From Rhipicephalus microplus (lineage: Eukaryota > Arthropoda > Arachnida > Ixodida > Ixodidae): a DNA stretch of 64,000 nt. The notes beneath the pieces were generated by a model. The model made no database searches. It worked only from the letters and a program-made list of their open reading frames with translations, and was not told where the DNA came from. Positions 10,825 through 28,102 of the stretch are shown here, one piece after another. The translations under genes were made by a program, and so were the position numbers. The stretch spans positions 1 to 64,000 of the forward strand of contig NW_027464778.1 in the NCBI RefSeq assembly GCF_043290135.1. Reading direction: 5' to 3'. Every line of letters starts with the position of its first letter. The stretch's first letter is position 1.

Positions 10825-12744
10825 CTACTGTTTTGTGCTGGTGGACCGAATATTATCGAGGGACATTATATCAGAGACTTCATTCATTGACTTTCGAACA
10901 TTTACTTACCATTGTGTTCTGATATGTGCGTATAAGTGTAAGTGTGTCTTTGCATATCTCTGCCCGAGTTTTCTACTTTCCATGCACTGCTTTGTACGTT
11001 TTGCTTCAAGATACGTGTTCAAGTTTAACTCAACGGCCAAGGAGTAGCCGGCGCCATAATGGTGCGCCGACATCTCCTTACATATCATATCAATAAGAAA
11101 AAAAGATGCGCGCCAATGCCCATCTATTGTATTCCCTTCTCACGTGCCCCAATACCAAACTGCGCGTGCCATTTCTGTGGTGCAAGTGTGTTTAAGTAGT
11201 CGCAGTTTCATCTTTCACAATCATGAGGGTTCCCATATTGAAAGTATTCCTTCCCCGAACTTGTGGCAGGGACGCACGATGCGAAATTACAAAATGATCG
11301 CGCTTGAAAGCTTCATACAAATGCACTGTCGACCCGCCGAACATAGTCAGTAATCTAAAACAAAGCGGAAATAAACGGTGCGTCCGCTCATTCATTTAAG
11401 GTAAGTTTCCCACCACATTCCGAATGGAACGTACCACTCATTTGTGCCTAGCACAGGCGCATTTGTTCTTTCGAAGAGAACACAGTGTTCCGCTACACCG
11501 TGTGATTATGTAAACGTCAAGCCGAGCAGTGTCGTTTGCTGGCCGGCCTGGCTATGTTTCTTTCGGCGACGCGCAAACGGAGCACTCGGTGCGAAAACGG
11601 GAAATGCCCATACCTCGTGTCGACCGCCTTTCTTTACTGGATTTCGTACTTCTTTGTGCACTATATAAATCACCTGCGTGGTACCCCTGTCATGCGTACG
11701 CACAGTTTTGTTTTTTCCTTCACTCGGGCTGTCGATACTTTGCTTTCGGACAATAATTAGCATGCAGTCCGCCGCCACGCTTTTCTGCTTCTACAGCTAT
11801 TGTCACATGCGTCTATATATTTCTCCCCTATCTTTTCTTGCATCAATGCTTCCGCACATTTTTCACCGCGCCACGCACTTTAAGCTACATTCACTCCTCC
11901 TACAGTCTCGAAACGGGCCTGCCCTGCGCTCTCAAGAAATAAATGCCCCAATTTCGTAAACAAATGAATGGCGTGGCAGAGAAGGAACTCTGCGCTGTCT
12001 GATGAATGTGGCTGTACCCTTCACATCGGGCGGCAGCTATCACCACCTAGCCATAATGCTGACCTAACAAACAGCTACATTTATCTTGTTTTTTTTCTCT
12101 CTTTAAATAGTGAAGTATAGGACCGCGGTGCTTTGCAGTGAATGGTTTAGTTTTCACTCTTGCCTTGACTTTAGCCACCAATAAGATAACCACCTTCTAG
12201 TTAATTCTACCCGCCTAAAGTCTATTTTGCCCTCCCCCGTCTCTAAACCCCGGTGCTTTTGAAAAACTCTGCGCCATCATTCTAAACTATAAGGTGAAGC
12301 CCTTTACATAGCATTATCAAGTGTTCGGCAGTTTCCTTCTCTCCGCATGCACTGCATACCGTGTATACCCCTTCATATTTGGCCCGACATGTCGGAGTTG
12401 CTCGGGCAAGCGCTGACGCGAGTTTCCTATTCTATCATTTCCCAAGAGCTGAACACACTCGAGTTCATGTTACCTTTTTTTGAGAGAAGCGGCCACCTTC
12501 CCCCTGTTTTTTTTTTTTTTTTTAATTACCACGCTCCTGGTTTTGTTTTCCCTCCATTACCGTACTTGTGGCACTTTTCTCCGCGCACTCGGTCTTCTCT
12601 AATTTACCTGTTCAACCTCCCCGAGCACACACGTCGAGCGCGGCACACCAACGCTCCTGCTAGCGGTGTTCAACAGAGAGAAGAGGATGGATTCGGAGCC
12701 GAATCTCTCAGCACAACCCCTATGCCGACGCAGACAATTTGGGT

Positions 12745-12760
12745 GGCTCTGAGAAGAGCC
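12745..12760 (-). terminator. H2B mRNA 3' stem-loop, unit 2
   Basis: Same 16-nt stem-loop and distance as in unit 1. Confidence 0.95.
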
Positions 12761-12799
12761 GTTGATTTGTCGTTGCTCGCTGTGGCCCACGACGCACGC

Positions 12800-13174
12800 C
12801 TACTTGGAGCTGGTGTACTTGGTGACGGCTTTTGTACCCTCGGACACCGCGTGCTTGGCCAGCTCTCCGGGCAGCAGCAGGCGCACCGCGGTCTGGATCT
12901 CCCGGCTCGTGATGGTCGAGCGCTTGTTGTAGTGAGCAAGGCGTGACGACTCGGCGGCGATACGCTCGAAGATGTCGTTCACGAAGCTGTTCATGATGGA
13001 CATGGCCTTGCTGGAGACACCAGTGTCGGGGTGCACCTGCTTCAGCACCTTATAGATGTAGATGGAGAAGCTCTCCTTCCTGCGGCGCTTCTTCTTCTTC
13101 TTGTCCGTGGCGCGCACATTCTTCTGCGCCTTGCCGGCCTTCTTGACGGCTTTGCCAGACGGTTGGGGAGGCAT
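12800..13174 (-). CDS. H2B: histone H2B, unit 2
   Basis: 124 residues, identical to the unit 1 protein. Start chosen at MPPQPSGKA for the same reason. The divergent promoter to H2A is uninterrupted here: 275 bp from ATG to ATG, probably shared by both genes. Confidence 0.98.
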   Translation of the reverse strand: MPPQPSGKAVKKAGKAQKNVRATDKKKKKRRRKESFSIYIYKVLKQVHPDTGVSSKAMSIMNSFVNDIFERIAAESSRLAHYNKRSTITSREIQTAVRLLLPGELAKHAVSEGTKAVTKYTSSK

Positions 13175-13176
13175 GA

Positions 13177-13824
<648 letters not shown>

Positions 13825-13863
13825 GCGAGCACCCCTTCCGCGCGCTCGCCGCATTCCCCAAAC

Positions 13864-13879
13864 GGTCCTTCTAAGGACC
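13864..13879 (+). terminator. H2A mRNA 3' stem-loop, unit 2
   Basis: GGTCCTTCTAAGGACC, 40 nt past the stop. Confidence 0.95.
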
Positions 13880-14301
13880 ACCCAAACAGGTGACGCGGCC
13901 GTGTTTCGCTTCGCAGTCACGATGGCTCTGTTCGTACCCTCAAGCGTGTTTGTTTTTCTATACTTTATATATATTTCCTCGCGACATCAGTTAGCCACAA
14001 GTGCGCGACGCCAAATGCTGCAAAGAGACAACCAAATCACGCAGCTCGGCACCGAAAAAGACAGAAAAGAGCATGTAAGCGTTGTCATTTCTCATTAAAA
14101 AAAAAAAAAAAAAGCTCCACACGTAACCGTCTATCCTTACGATGACACCTGAACGGGTCAGCACAGGGACAGAGTAAATTTAATACCTTTGAATAGAAAA
14201 ACAAACGTAAGGTAAAAAAAAAAAAAGAGAGAGAGAGAGAGAGAACCCGCCGTTAGCGCATTCCATTTGGTGCTTCTAACACAATTTATTTCGTCTATCT
14301 T

Positions 14302-14698
14302 GCTAGGCAGCGCAGCCACTATTACACAGAACACACAACACAAGCGCTTAACTTCAACTAAACGTTTATTGCAAAAAAAAAAAAAAAATTGTCCAGAATA
14401 TGGCACAAAAACTTGTTCAGCTTCAAAAGAAATGAAAGGAAATGACACGCGATGATTTCGAGTGTGTTAGTGCACTCTCTATCGCGCTCACGCGGAAAGA
14501 ACTGTTTTTTGGATGGGGTGATAGAGAATAACAGACAGTAATGTGCGGGACTGGCACGTGTGCTTTTTGTTGTCTACCTTTTACTATTCTTTTTCTCTGT
14601 TCACCCCCTTTATAAACTCTGACGTTTGCAATGAAAGTTCAGTTGAAGTTAAGCGCTTGTGTTGTGAGGTCTGTGTAATAGTGGCTGCGCTTCCTAGC
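14302..14698. repeat. inverted repeat IR1, unit 2
   Basis: Arms 14302-14375 and 14625-14698. It is four bases shorter than in unit 1 because of the internal A run. Confidence 0.8.
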
Positions 14699-15158
14699 GA
14701 GATGGATCCTTACCAACTGGCCCGATACAATTGTTTATTTCGTCTCTCGGTAAAACTTCATCACCTCCTACGAGTGCACCCAAAAGTTGCGCCGGGGTCC
14801 AGCAGCCCAAGTCACCATGGCGTTACGCAAACAGAAGCCCTCAAAAACACCTTACAAGCGGCGGGCAAAAAGGTAAACACATAAATGAAATTGACACACC
14901 ACAGGGTCGCAGCACGGCTGCTGCACACACACCGACTGAAGCTAGCCTACCTTTTCTCTGTCTACTCATAATGATACACACTTTTACCTTGAATTTGTCA
15001 AAGCTGAGCCATTTCTTCGTAATAACGACGCGCCGACGTTCCGTTCTTCCGCGCGCTAGACAACGGCAGCCACGTACGTACAAAACATGACAGCAAAAGA
15101 GGGTGCGGCCGGAGTACGTGGCCTGGAGTGGTCTCGTAGCCAAAGCAGACACGTTGGT

Positions 15159-15174
15159 GGTCCTGAGAAGGACC
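15159..15174 (-). terminator. H3 mRNA 3' stem-loop, unit 2
   Basis: Same stem-loop as unit 1. Confidence 0.95.
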
Positions 15175-15221
15175 GTTTGTTGTTGCTTGCCTGTCGACCG
15201 AAGCGCAGGGAGCAGCCCAAC

Positions 15222-15737
<516 letters not shown>

Positions 15738-16169
15738 CCGAAGCGTGAGAACCCGTCCGCGTGCGAGCGCGGAAGCGTACGCCAGGATGCTGGCTGGCGC
15801 TCATTTTCGGGCAACCGTGCAGTTCGCGGCTGCAAAGAGGTACACCGAAACGAAACCACTACCGCTGTACAATACAGCCTGCTGCGCATTTCTTTCGCCT
15901 TCCAGGCAACACATCAATCGACGCTGTAGCTCGTCGCTTCCCGAAGCGGCGCGACGGAGTGCGAGACGCCACCATTCACGCCAACAGCGCGCATCGCACT
16001 AGAGCGCCTCGCATCACCGAGGGCAAATGCGCACTGCCACGCCAAAAAAACTTGCTCCTTGCGTTGTCGCTTATTTGCGACCATTACGTAGATGGGCGAA
16101 GACGACGAGAGACCACCGGCAGTGTTGGTATATGCATACACGTCCGCGCAACGACAAGGAGTAAAACGC

Positions 16170-16365
16170 AACAAAACATTCTAACACAAACACCCCGTAC
16201 ATCCAACTGCCACTGAGCGCGCCTACTTGCTCAATCGCAGACAGTAACGGGACTCAATTTTATCTTCCTTTCCCTCTTAAGAATCACTCATACATACTTG
16301 CCAAACTACTAGGTGCGCTCAATGGCGGTTGGATGTACGGGGTGTTTGCGTTCGAATGTTTTGTT
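16170..16365. repeat. inverted repeat IR2, unit 2
   Basis: Arms 16170-16225 and 16310-16365, as in unit 1. Confidence 0.8.
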
Positions 16366-16562
16366 TCATTTTTACTCCTATTCCCTCGATATGTCGTCTC
16401 ACTCTGGCTTCCCTCATGTCTCTTTCTCTACACTTTTATTCCCACCCTTTTAATCCCCCCTCACCCCCCATCCCTTGTGAGCTACCGCTGAGGTGTCGCA
16501 TCCTGATGCAGACAGTTTCGGGGCTCACTTTCCTCTTCTTTTCCATCTTACACATCAGCAAT
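16366..16562 (+). mobile_element. old diverged retroposon tail, unit 2
   Basis: Same remnant as in unit 1, followed by a C run of about 17. Confidence 0.6.
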
Positions 16563-17887
16563 CCCCCCCCCCCCCCCCCAACCTCTAAGTGCTAAATATG
16601 TGGCACAAAAAGCAGGAAATGGACTCAATGAAAGGGTGAAAAATAATAATCATAATAGAAACGAAGATCAACACGCGCCTCAAAAAGCCCCATTCACTCC
16701 TCTTTCACATTTTCACGAGAAAATGAAGGTACACACATGGAGAACAATTTTTGTTATAGGTAGGCTTGCCTGAGCAGAACCACTGTCGTGCGCCTTGGTT
16801 ACACATTCGACACGCCTCGTCCTGTGCGGAGGTGGGTGGGAAACCAAGGGTGCACTTGAAAATGCAATGCTCGTGGGTTGGTGTCGCCATCTGACGGCAG
16901 GCTCACGCGAGCGCGCCTTGCTTTCGAATTTCCCGCGCTCGAACCTCTCGCGTTTACATCATGGGCTAGTCCCCCCCCCCCCCCCCTCTCGCGTGGGCGG
17001 CGAAGCCAGCCTCCCTAGAGTGACCACCTCTGCCGGCGAAATGGAAACACTTGTTGCGTAGCTGTCCGTCCAAGTAAAGCTTTCACAACTGCAGTGTTCG
17101 CAGCACCAGTACAGTACATGAGTGCCACTTCTATCAAGTGCAGCTTCCCTCAGCACGCTGCATGGGCAGCGCTTATTGTGTACTTGCTTCTGACTTGCGC
17201 AGAAATTCTGTTTAAACATCCCCTTCCACTTTTCTTTCTTTTTTTTTTGTATTTTGCAGCTCGGCAGCGCCAGGTGTGAAAAAAAAAAAACAAACAAAAA
17301 TTATTAGGCGTGACAATGTACACAATGTGTTATTGAATGGGGCACTTCTGAGTGCACAGCGGGCGCGGTAAACACGACCAACCTGTCACAATCAATTTTT
17401 TCATTTGTAAGTACACATCCCTTCTTCGTCTGGGTGCCCCACGGTAGAACATAGTGCGTTTTTATTTATTTTGACACAACGTGACGCGATCGTGTAGTGG
17501 GCATTCCAAAGAAAAAAGCGAGTTCGTGCTTCCTGAGCATAGTCGTGTCTCCAAGAATGCAGTGACCAGGGTAGAACGCTGCGCTCGGCTTCTTCCTTCG
17601 CGCGATAAGGTAACTAGGCGACGTTCGCTTGACGGGCCCGTTTTAGCAGCTTGGCTTGCAGGAAGGAGAGGAAGAACTCGCAGATGCGGCGATTGATTCG
17701 TGCATGCAGACCCAGGAGAAAGACGACGACGCGAACGAAATGCGGTGAACGTGACAAGTACCCAGCGCGATCAAGCTACTACTACACGAGGTGCTGCTCA
17801 CCTGAGCGATGACGCAATGATATTGCAAAGAGGGACGGACGGGTATGGCGAACCGCTGGGATCACACTGCCGAAGCATCAAGTGGGT

Positions 17888-17903
17888 AGCCCTGAAGAGG
17901 GCT
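17888..17903 (-). terminator. H4 mRNA 3' stem-loop, unit 2
   Basis: Same A-T-closed stem-loop as in unit 1. Confidence 0.9.
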
Positions 17904-17946
17904 GTTGTGTTCTCGTTGGCTGGCTGCAGGCGACGCCGCTGGCTTC

Positions 17947-18474
<528 letters not shown>

Positions 18475-19713
18475 CTACAAGATTGAATATACACGGCAAA
18501 CATGCTTTCGTTTGTTTGTTTGTTTTTAATTCTTTTCTCGTTACTGTTGCTAAGTTTCTTGCCCATTCATTCACGCACCCTTCACTGCTGCAAAATGGCG
18601 TATCAGTCGTATCAGCTGCCCCAGCGGCAAGGAGACATCAAACCGAGTAAGCGACAATTCATGTACGCGTACGTACAAGCCCAGCGGATACAACGCGTTC
18701 GCTAAAAAACGTTTCATCGTGTCCACTGAACATGACACACGCAATATTTGTCAAAACTCACAGCTGCAACAGCTCACCTGTGTGCCGCACGTAAATAAAC
18801 TGCACACTTAACACTTTGCGACTACTCGTCCCCGGCGTGTGCCCCCCCCCCTCTTTTTTTTTTTTCTTTTCTATGTTCTCGCTTTCTCTCTAATCACATC
18901 AATGCCTCATTTGCACGCACGAAACCCGTTTCACGGCGTCACTTTGACGCCATCCTTGTCGCCAAACCAAGGGACTAACACACGCGGTCCGGGCACGGCC
19001 TCATGGCCGGAAATTTCTAAACAAAGCGTGCTCGCGTTGTTGTGGACGCCGGCACGTGAAATTCGGCAAAGTAACAGCACCTTTGGCTGGCTACGCGTGT
19101 CTCAAATTTTACTGTGGCAGCTCCACTACATATCGCGATACGGCAGTTTCACCGAAGCCACGCAACGCGACCGCGCTCATTTCAGCATTCACGGGGACGG
19201 CAGAGAGTGAGAGCGCACCTCCTCTCGGGCGCGCCTCTCCTCCCGTAAACACGGACTGTCAAGCGGTCCGGTCGCAGCGAAGTTTCCCCATCTCCTTGCG
19301 GGGTGGTTCAACACCTGCCCGTTTCAAGTGCACGGTTGCACTGTGAGGAACCCTGCAAGGGTCACGCAATTACAGGCAAAACAGCCCTAACTCTAAAGCG
19401 CCTTACATAGGACGAGATTGGAGCGTAAAATGCACCACCCTTTATGCATTCTTTCTTCTTTACAGCGTTGGAAGAGTGTTCGTTCGCTGCATGTTTTACG
19501 CATGCGTACTTTCGCTTACATAATACCTTCGGAGGCTGACAACCTGTTAAGTAATCTATCAACGACTATCCGGACGGCATCAGCTGTGCAAAGAAGATTT
19601 GCAGTTGGCCTTCCAGAGCCGTCCAGAGCACACAAAGTAGGTCTACACATCGTGGCAACCAATATTTCGAAAAAAGTGAATTGCGTAGTATTATAAAGAA
19701 TACAACTTTCAGA

Positions 19714-20134
19714 ATGAGCAAAACTGCTTGGTTTGACCAAAGTACAAAGAGGTGCGATTTATACCACATCGATCCATTTATTGAATTAAAAATTACGCTG
19801 GCATTAGATAGAATATCGGAAACTCTAATTGACCGATTGAGGCTAGGCACGGCATACACAAAAACATTTGTTTTTTTTTTTTCTTTGCACAGACACGGCA
19901 GAGCTGAAAGTCCCGAATGCGAATGCGGATTGATAGATGAAGACGTATGTCACCTTCTCGTAGACTGTCCACATCACGAGACGCCGTCTTAAGTCCGAAC
20001 AGTTGGCATTAGACCGCAGACCGTTTAACATGAAGAAACTTCTGGGTCCGTGGCCTACTCGAGTTTTACAGTCGCACGCTTTAAAAGCATCAACACGTTC
20101 TTTACAAGACAGCGGGATTGCTGATAAGTATTAA
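19714..20134 (+). pseudogene. non-LTR retrotransposon C-terminus, unit 2
   Basis: Here the T run keeps frame, so one frame runs from the IDRLRLGTAYTK motif through the CxC...HxxxxC motif to HHETPS. The last 47 codons are in another frame. Confidence 0.8.
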
Positions 20135-22202
20135 GAAATAACGAACTTTCATTTGTAACAAATGTACTTATTATGTACAGTATCACGTGACTCTCATCAT
20201 GTGTGTGTTGTGAAATGAATGACGTGTCGACAATTATGTACACACGAGCGAATGCATCTTTATACGGACCAGACGTGTGCTCTACTGTTTTGTGCTGGTG
20301 GACCGAATATTATCGAGGGACATTATATCAGAGACTTCATTCATTGACTTTCGAACATTTACTTACCATTGTGTTCTGATATGTGCGTATAAGTGTAAGT
20401 GTGTCTTTGCATATCTCTGCCCGAGTTTTCTACTTTCCATGCACTGCTTTGTACGTTTTGCTTCAAGATACGTGTTCAAGTTTAACTCAACGGCCAAGGA
20501 GTAGCCGGCGCCATAATGGTGCGCCGACATCTCCTTACATATCATATCAATAAGAAAAAAAGATGCGCGCCAATGCCCATCTATTGTATTCCCTTCTCAC
20601 GTGCCCCAATACCAAACTGCGCGTGCCATTTCTGTGGTGCAAGTGTGTTTAAGTAGTCGCAGTTTCATCTTTCACAATCATGAGGGTTCCCATATTGAAA
20701 GTATTCCTTCCCCGAACTTGTGGCAGGGACGCACGATGCGAAATTACAAAATGATCGCGCTTGAAAGCTTCATACAAATGCACTGTCGACCCGCCGAACA
20801 TAGTCAGTAATCTAAAACAAAGCGGAAATAAACGGTGCGTCCGCTCATTCATTTAAGGTAAGTTTCCCACCACATTCCGAATGGAACGTACCACTCATTT
20901 GTGCCTAGCACAGGCGCATTTGTTCTTTCGAAGAGAACACAGTGTTCCGCTACACCGTGTGATTATGTAAACGTCAAGCCGAGCAGTGTCGTTTGCTGGC
21001 CGGCCTGGCTATGTTTCTTTCGGCGACGCGCAAACGGAGCACTCGGTGCGAAAACGGGAAATGCCCATACCTCGTGTCGACCGCCTTTCTTTACTGGATT
21101 TCGTACTTCTTTGTGCACTATATAAATCACCTGCGTGGTACCCCTGTCATGCGTACGCACAGTTTTGTTTTTTCCTTCACTCGGGCTGTCGATACTTTGC
21201 TTTCGGACAATAATTAGCATGCAGTCCGCCGCCACGCTTTTCTGCTTCTACAGCTATTGTCACATGCGTCTATATATTTCTCCCCTATCTTTTCTTGCAT
21301 CAATGCTTCCGCACATTTTTCACCGCGCCACGCACTTTAAGCTACATTCACTCCTCCTACAGTCTCGAAACGGGCCTGCCCTGCGCTCTCAAGAAATAAA
21401 TGCCCCAATTTCGTAAACAAATGAATGGCGTGGCAGAGAAGGAACTCTGCGCTGTCTGATGAATGTGGCTGTACCCTTCACATCGGGCGGCAGCTATCAC
21501 CACCTAGCCATAATGCTGACCTAACAAACAGCTACATTTATCTTGTTTTTTTTCTCTCTTTAAATAGTGAAGTATAGGACCGCGGTGCTTTGCAGTGAAT
21601 GGTTTAGTTTTCACTCTTGCCTTGACTTTAGCCACCAATAAGATAACCACCTTCTAGTTAATTCTACCCGCCTAAAGTCTATTTTGCCCTCCCCCGTCTC
21701 TAAACCCCGGTGCTTTTGAAAAACTCTGCGCCATCATTCTAAACTATAAGGTGAAGCCCTTTACATAGCATTATCAAGTGTTCGGCAGTTTCCTTCTCTC
21801 CGCATGCACTGCATACCGTGTATACCCCTTCATATTTGGCCCGACATGTCGGAGTTGCTCGGGCAAGCGCTGACGCGAGTTTCCTATTCTATCATTTCCC
21901 AAGAGCTGAACACACTCGAGTTCATGTTACCTTTTTTTGAGAGAAGCGGCCACCTTCCCCCTGTTTTTTTTTTTTTTTTTTAATTACCACGCTCCTGGTT
22001 TTGTTTTCCCTCCATTACCGTACTTGTGGCACTTTTCTCCGCGCACTCGGTCTTCTCTAATTTACCTGTTCAACCTCCCCGAGCACACACGTCGAGCGCG
22101 GCACACCAACGCTCCTGCTAGCGGTGTTCAACAGAGAGAAGAGGATGGATTCGGAGCCGAATCTCTCAGCACAACCCCTATGCCGACGCAGACAATTTGG
22201 GT

Positions 22203-22218
22203 GGCTCTGAGAAGAGCC
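22203..22218 (-). terminator. H2B mRNA 3' stem-loop, unit 3
   Basis: Same stem-loop as in unit 1. Confidence 0.95.
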
Positions 22219-22257
22219 GTTGATTTGTCGTTGCTCGCTGTGGCCCACGACGCACGC

Positions 22258-22632
22258 CTACTTGGAGCTGGTGTACTTGGTGACGGCTTTTGTACCCTCG
22301 GACACCGCGTGCTTGGCCAGCTCTCCGGGCAGCAGCAGGCGCACCGCGGTCTGGATCTCCCGGCTCGTGATGGTCGAGCGCTTGTTGTAGTGAGCAAGGC
22401 GTGACGACTCGGCGGCGATACGCTCGAAGATGTCGTTCACGAAGCTGTTCATGATGGACATGGCCTTGCTGGAGACACCAGTGTCGGGGTGCACCTGCTT
22501 CAGCACCTTATAGATGTAGATGGAGAAGCTCTCCTTCCTGCGGCGCTTCTTCTTCTTCTTGTCCGTGGCGCGCACATTCTTCTGCGCCTTGCCGGCCTTC
22601 TTGACGGCTTTGCCAGACGGTTGGGGAGGCAT
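22258..22632 (-). CDS. H2B: histone H2B, unit 3
   Basis: 124 residues, identical protein, intact divergent promoter. Confidence 0.98.
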   Translation of the reverse strand: MPPQPSGKAVKKAGKAQKNVRATDKKKKKRRRKESFSIYIYKVLKQVHPDTGVSSKAMSIMNSFVNDIFERIAAESSRLAHYNKRSTITSREIQTAVRLLLPGELAKHAVSEGTKAVTKYTSSK

Positions 22633-22634
22633 GA

Positions 22635-23282
<648 letters not shown>

Positions 23283-23321
23283 GCGAGCACCCCTTCCGCG
23301 CGCTCGCCGCATTCCCCAAAC

Positions 23322-23337
23322 GGTCCTTCTAAGGACC
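23322..23337 (+). terminator. H2A mRNA 3' stem-loop, unit 3
   Basis: Same stem-loop as in unit 1. Confidence 0.95.
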
Positions 23338-23760
23338 ACCCAAACAGGTGACGCGGCCGTGTTTCGCTTCGCAGTCACGATGGCTCTGTTCGTACCCTCA
23401 AGCGTGTTTGTTTTTCTATACTTTATATATATTTCCTCGCGACATCAGTTAGCCACAAGTGCGCGACGCCAAATGCTGCAAAGAGACAACCAAATCACGC
23501 AGCTCGGCACCGAAAAAGACAGAAAAGAGCATGTAAGCGTTGTCATTTCTCATTAAAAAAAAAAAAAAAAAAGCTCCACACGTAACCGTCTATCCTTACG
23601 ATGACACCTGAACGGGTCAGCACAGGGACAGAGTAAATTTAATACCTTTGAATAGAAAAACAAACGTAAGGTAAAAAAAAAAAAAGAGAGAGAGAGAGAG
23701 AGAACCCGCCGTTAGCGCATTCCATTTGGTGCTTCTAACACAATTTATTTCGTCTATCTT

Positions 23761-24159
23761 GCTAGGCAGCGCAGCCACTATTACACAGAACACACAACAC
23801 AAGCGCTTAACTTCAACTAAACGTTTATTGCAAAAAAAAAAAAAAAAAATTGTCCAGAATATGGCACAAAAACTTGTTCAGCTTCAAAAGAAATGAAAGG
23901 AAATGACACGCGATGATTTCGAGTGTGTTAGTGCACTCTCTATCGCGCTCACGCGGAAAGAACTGTTTTTTGGATGGGGTGATAGAGAATAACAGACAGT
24001 AATGTGCGGGACTGGCACGTGTGCTTTTTGTTGTCTACCTTTTACTATTCTTTTTCTCTGTTCACCCCCTTTATAAACTCTGACGTTTGCAATGAAAGTT
24101 CAGTTGAAGTTAAGCGCTTGTGTTGTGAGGTCTGTGTAATAGTGGCTGCGCTTCCTAGC
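23761..24159. repeat. inverted repeat IR1, unit 3
   Basis: Arms 23761-23834 and 24086-24159. Confidence 0.8.
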
Positions 24160-24619
24160 GAGATGGATCCTTACCAACTGGCCCGATACAATTGTTTATT
24201 TCGTCTCTCGGTAAAACTTCATCACCTCCTACGAGTGCACCCAAAAGTTGCGCCGGGGTCCAGCAGCCCAAGTCACCATGGCGTTACGCAAACAGAAGCC
24301 CTCAAAAACACCTTACAAGCGGCAGGCAAAAAGGTAAACACATAAATGAAATTGACACACCACAGGGTCGCAGCACGGCTGCTGCACACACACCGACTGA
24401 AGCTAGCCTACCTTTTCTCTGTCTACTCATAATGATACACACTTTTACCTTGAATTTGTCAAAGCTGAGCCATTTCTTCGTAATAACGACGCGCCGACGT
24501 TCCGTTCTTCCGCGCGCTAGACAACGGCAGCCACGTACGTACAAAACATGACAGCAAAAGAGGGTGCGGCCGGAGTACGTGGCCTGGAGTGGTCTCGTAG
24601 CCAAAGCAGACACGTTGGT

Positions 24620-24635
24620 GGTCCTGAGAAGGACC
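24620..24635 (-). terminator. H3 mRNA 3' stem-loop, unit 3
   Basis: Same stem-loop as in unit 1. Confidence 0.95.
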
Positions 24636-24682
24636 GTTTGTTGTTGCTTGCCTGTCGACCGAAGCGCAGGGAGCAGCCCAAC

Positions 24683-25198
<516 letters not shown>

Positions 25199-25630
25199 CC
25201 GAAGCGTGAGAACCCGTCCGCGTGCGAGCGCGGAAGCGTACGCCAGGATGCTGGCTGGCGCTCATTTTCGGGCAACCGTGCAGTTCGCGGCTGCAAAGAG
25301 GTACACCGAAACGAAACCACTACCGCTGTACAATACAGCCTGCTGCGCATTTCTTTCGCCTTCCAGGCAACACATCAATCGACGCTGTAGCTCGTCGCTT
25401 CCCGAAGCGGCGCGACGGAGTGCGAGACGCCACCATTCACGCCAACAGCGCGCATCGCACTAGAGCGCCTCGCATCACCGAGGGCAAATGCGCACTGCCA
25501 CGCCAAAAAAACTTGCTCCTTGCGTTGTCGCTTATTTGCGACCATTACGTAGATGGGCGAAGACGACGAGAGACCACCGGCAGTGTTGGTATATGCATAC
25601 ACGTCCGCGCAACGACAAGGAGTAAAACGC

Positions 25631-25826
25631 AACAAAACATTCTAACACAAACACCCCGTACATCCAACTGCCACTGAGCGCGCCTACTTGCTCAATCGCA
25701 GACAGTAACGGGACTCAATTTTATCTTCCTTTCCCTCTTAAGAATCACTCATACATACTTGCCAAACTACTAGGTGCGCTCAATGGCGGTTGGATGTACG
25801 GGGTGTTTGCGTTCGAATGTTTTGTT
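25631..25826. repeat. inverted repeat IR2, unit 3
   Basis: Arms 25631-25686 and 25771-25826. Confidence 0.8.
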
Positions 25827-26023
25827 TCATTTTTACTCCTATTCCCTCGATATGTCGTCTCACTCTGGCTTCCCTCATGTCTCTTTCTCTACACTTTTAT
25901 TCCCACCCTTTTAATCCCCCCTCACCCCCCATCCCTTGTGAGCTACCGCTGAGGTGTCGCATCCTGATGCAGACAGTTTCGGGGCTCACTTTCCTCTTCT
26001 TTTCCATCTTACACATCAGCAAT
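25827..26023 (+). mobile_element. old diverged retroposon tail, unit 3
   Basis: Same remnant, followed by a C run of about 16. Confidence 0.6.
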
Positions 26024-27347
26024 CCCCCCCCCCCCCCCCAACCTCTAAGTGCTAAATATGTGGCACAAAAAGCAGGAAATGGACTCAATGAAAGGGTGAA
26101 AAATAATAATCATAATAGAAACGAAGATCAACACGCGCCTCAAAAAGCCCCATTCACTCCTCTTTCACATTTTCACGAGAAAATGAAGGTACACACATGG
26201 AGAACAATTTTTGTTATAGGTAGGCTTGCCTGAGCAGAACCACTGTCGTGCGCCTTGGTTACACATTCGACACGCCTCGTCCTGTGCGGAGGTGGGTGGG
26301 AAACCAAGGGTGCACTTGAAAATGCAATGCTCGTGGGTTGGTGTCGCCATCTGACGGCAGGCTCACGCGAGCGCGCCTTGCTTTCGAATTTCCCGCGCTC
26401 GAACCTCTCGCGTTTACATCATGGGCTAGTCCCCCCCCCCCCCCCCTCTCGCGTGGGCGGCGAAGCCAGCCTCCCTAGAGTGACCACCTCTGCCGGCGAA
26501 ATGGAAACACTTGTTGCGTAGCTGTCCGTCCAAGTAAAGCTTTCACAACTGCAGTGTTCGCAGCACCAGTACAGTACATGAGTGCCACTTCTATCAAGTG
26601 CAGCTTCCCTCAGCACGCTGCATGGGCAGCGCTTATTGTGTACTTGCTTCTGACTTGCGCAGAAATTCTGTTTAAACATCCCCTTCCACTTTTCTTTCTT
26701 TTTTTTTTGTATTTTGCAGCTCGGCAGCGCCAGGTGTGAAAAAAAAAAAACAAACAAAAATTATTAGGCGTGACAATGTACACAATGTGTTATTGAATGG
26801 GGCACTTCTGAGTGCACAGCGGGCGCGGTAAACACGACCAACCTGTCACAATCAATTTTTTCATTTGTAAGTACACATCCCTTCTTCGTCTGGGTGCCCC
26901 ACGGTAGAACATAGTGCGTTTTTATTTATTTTGACACAACGTGACGCGATCGTGTAGTGGGCATTCCAAAGAAAAAAGCGAGTTCGTGCTTCCTGAGCAT
27001 AGTCGTGTCTCCAAGAATGCAGTGACCAGGGTAGAACGCTGCGCTCGGCTTCTTCCTTCGCGCGATAAGGTAACTAGGCGACGTTCGCTTGACGGGCCCG
27101 TTTTAGCAGCTTGGCTTGCAGGAAGGAGAGGAAGAACTCGCAGATGCGGCGATTGATTCGTGCATGCAGACCCAGGAGAAAGACGACGACGCGAACGAAA
27201 TGCGGTGAACGTGACAAGTACCCAGCGCGATCAAGCTACTACTACACGAGGTGCTGCTCACCTGAGCGATGACGCAATGATATTGCAAAGAGGGACGGAC
27301 GGGTATGGCGAACCGCTGGGATCACACTGCCGAAGCATCAAGTGGGT

Positions 27348-27363
27348 AGCCCTGAAGAGGGCT
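27348..27363 (-). terminator. H4 mRNA 3' stem-loop, unit 3
   Basis: Same stem-loop as in unit 1. Confidence 0.9.
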
Positions 27364-27406
27364 GTTGTGTTCTCGTTGGCTGGCTGCAGGCGACGCCGCT
27401 GGCTTC

Positions 27407-28102
<696 letters not shown>

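Noticed and set aside
12347..12946. 199-codon frame running into H2B antisense
   Set aside because: It passes through a T run whose length varies between units and breaks the frame, and it overlaps H2B on the other strand.
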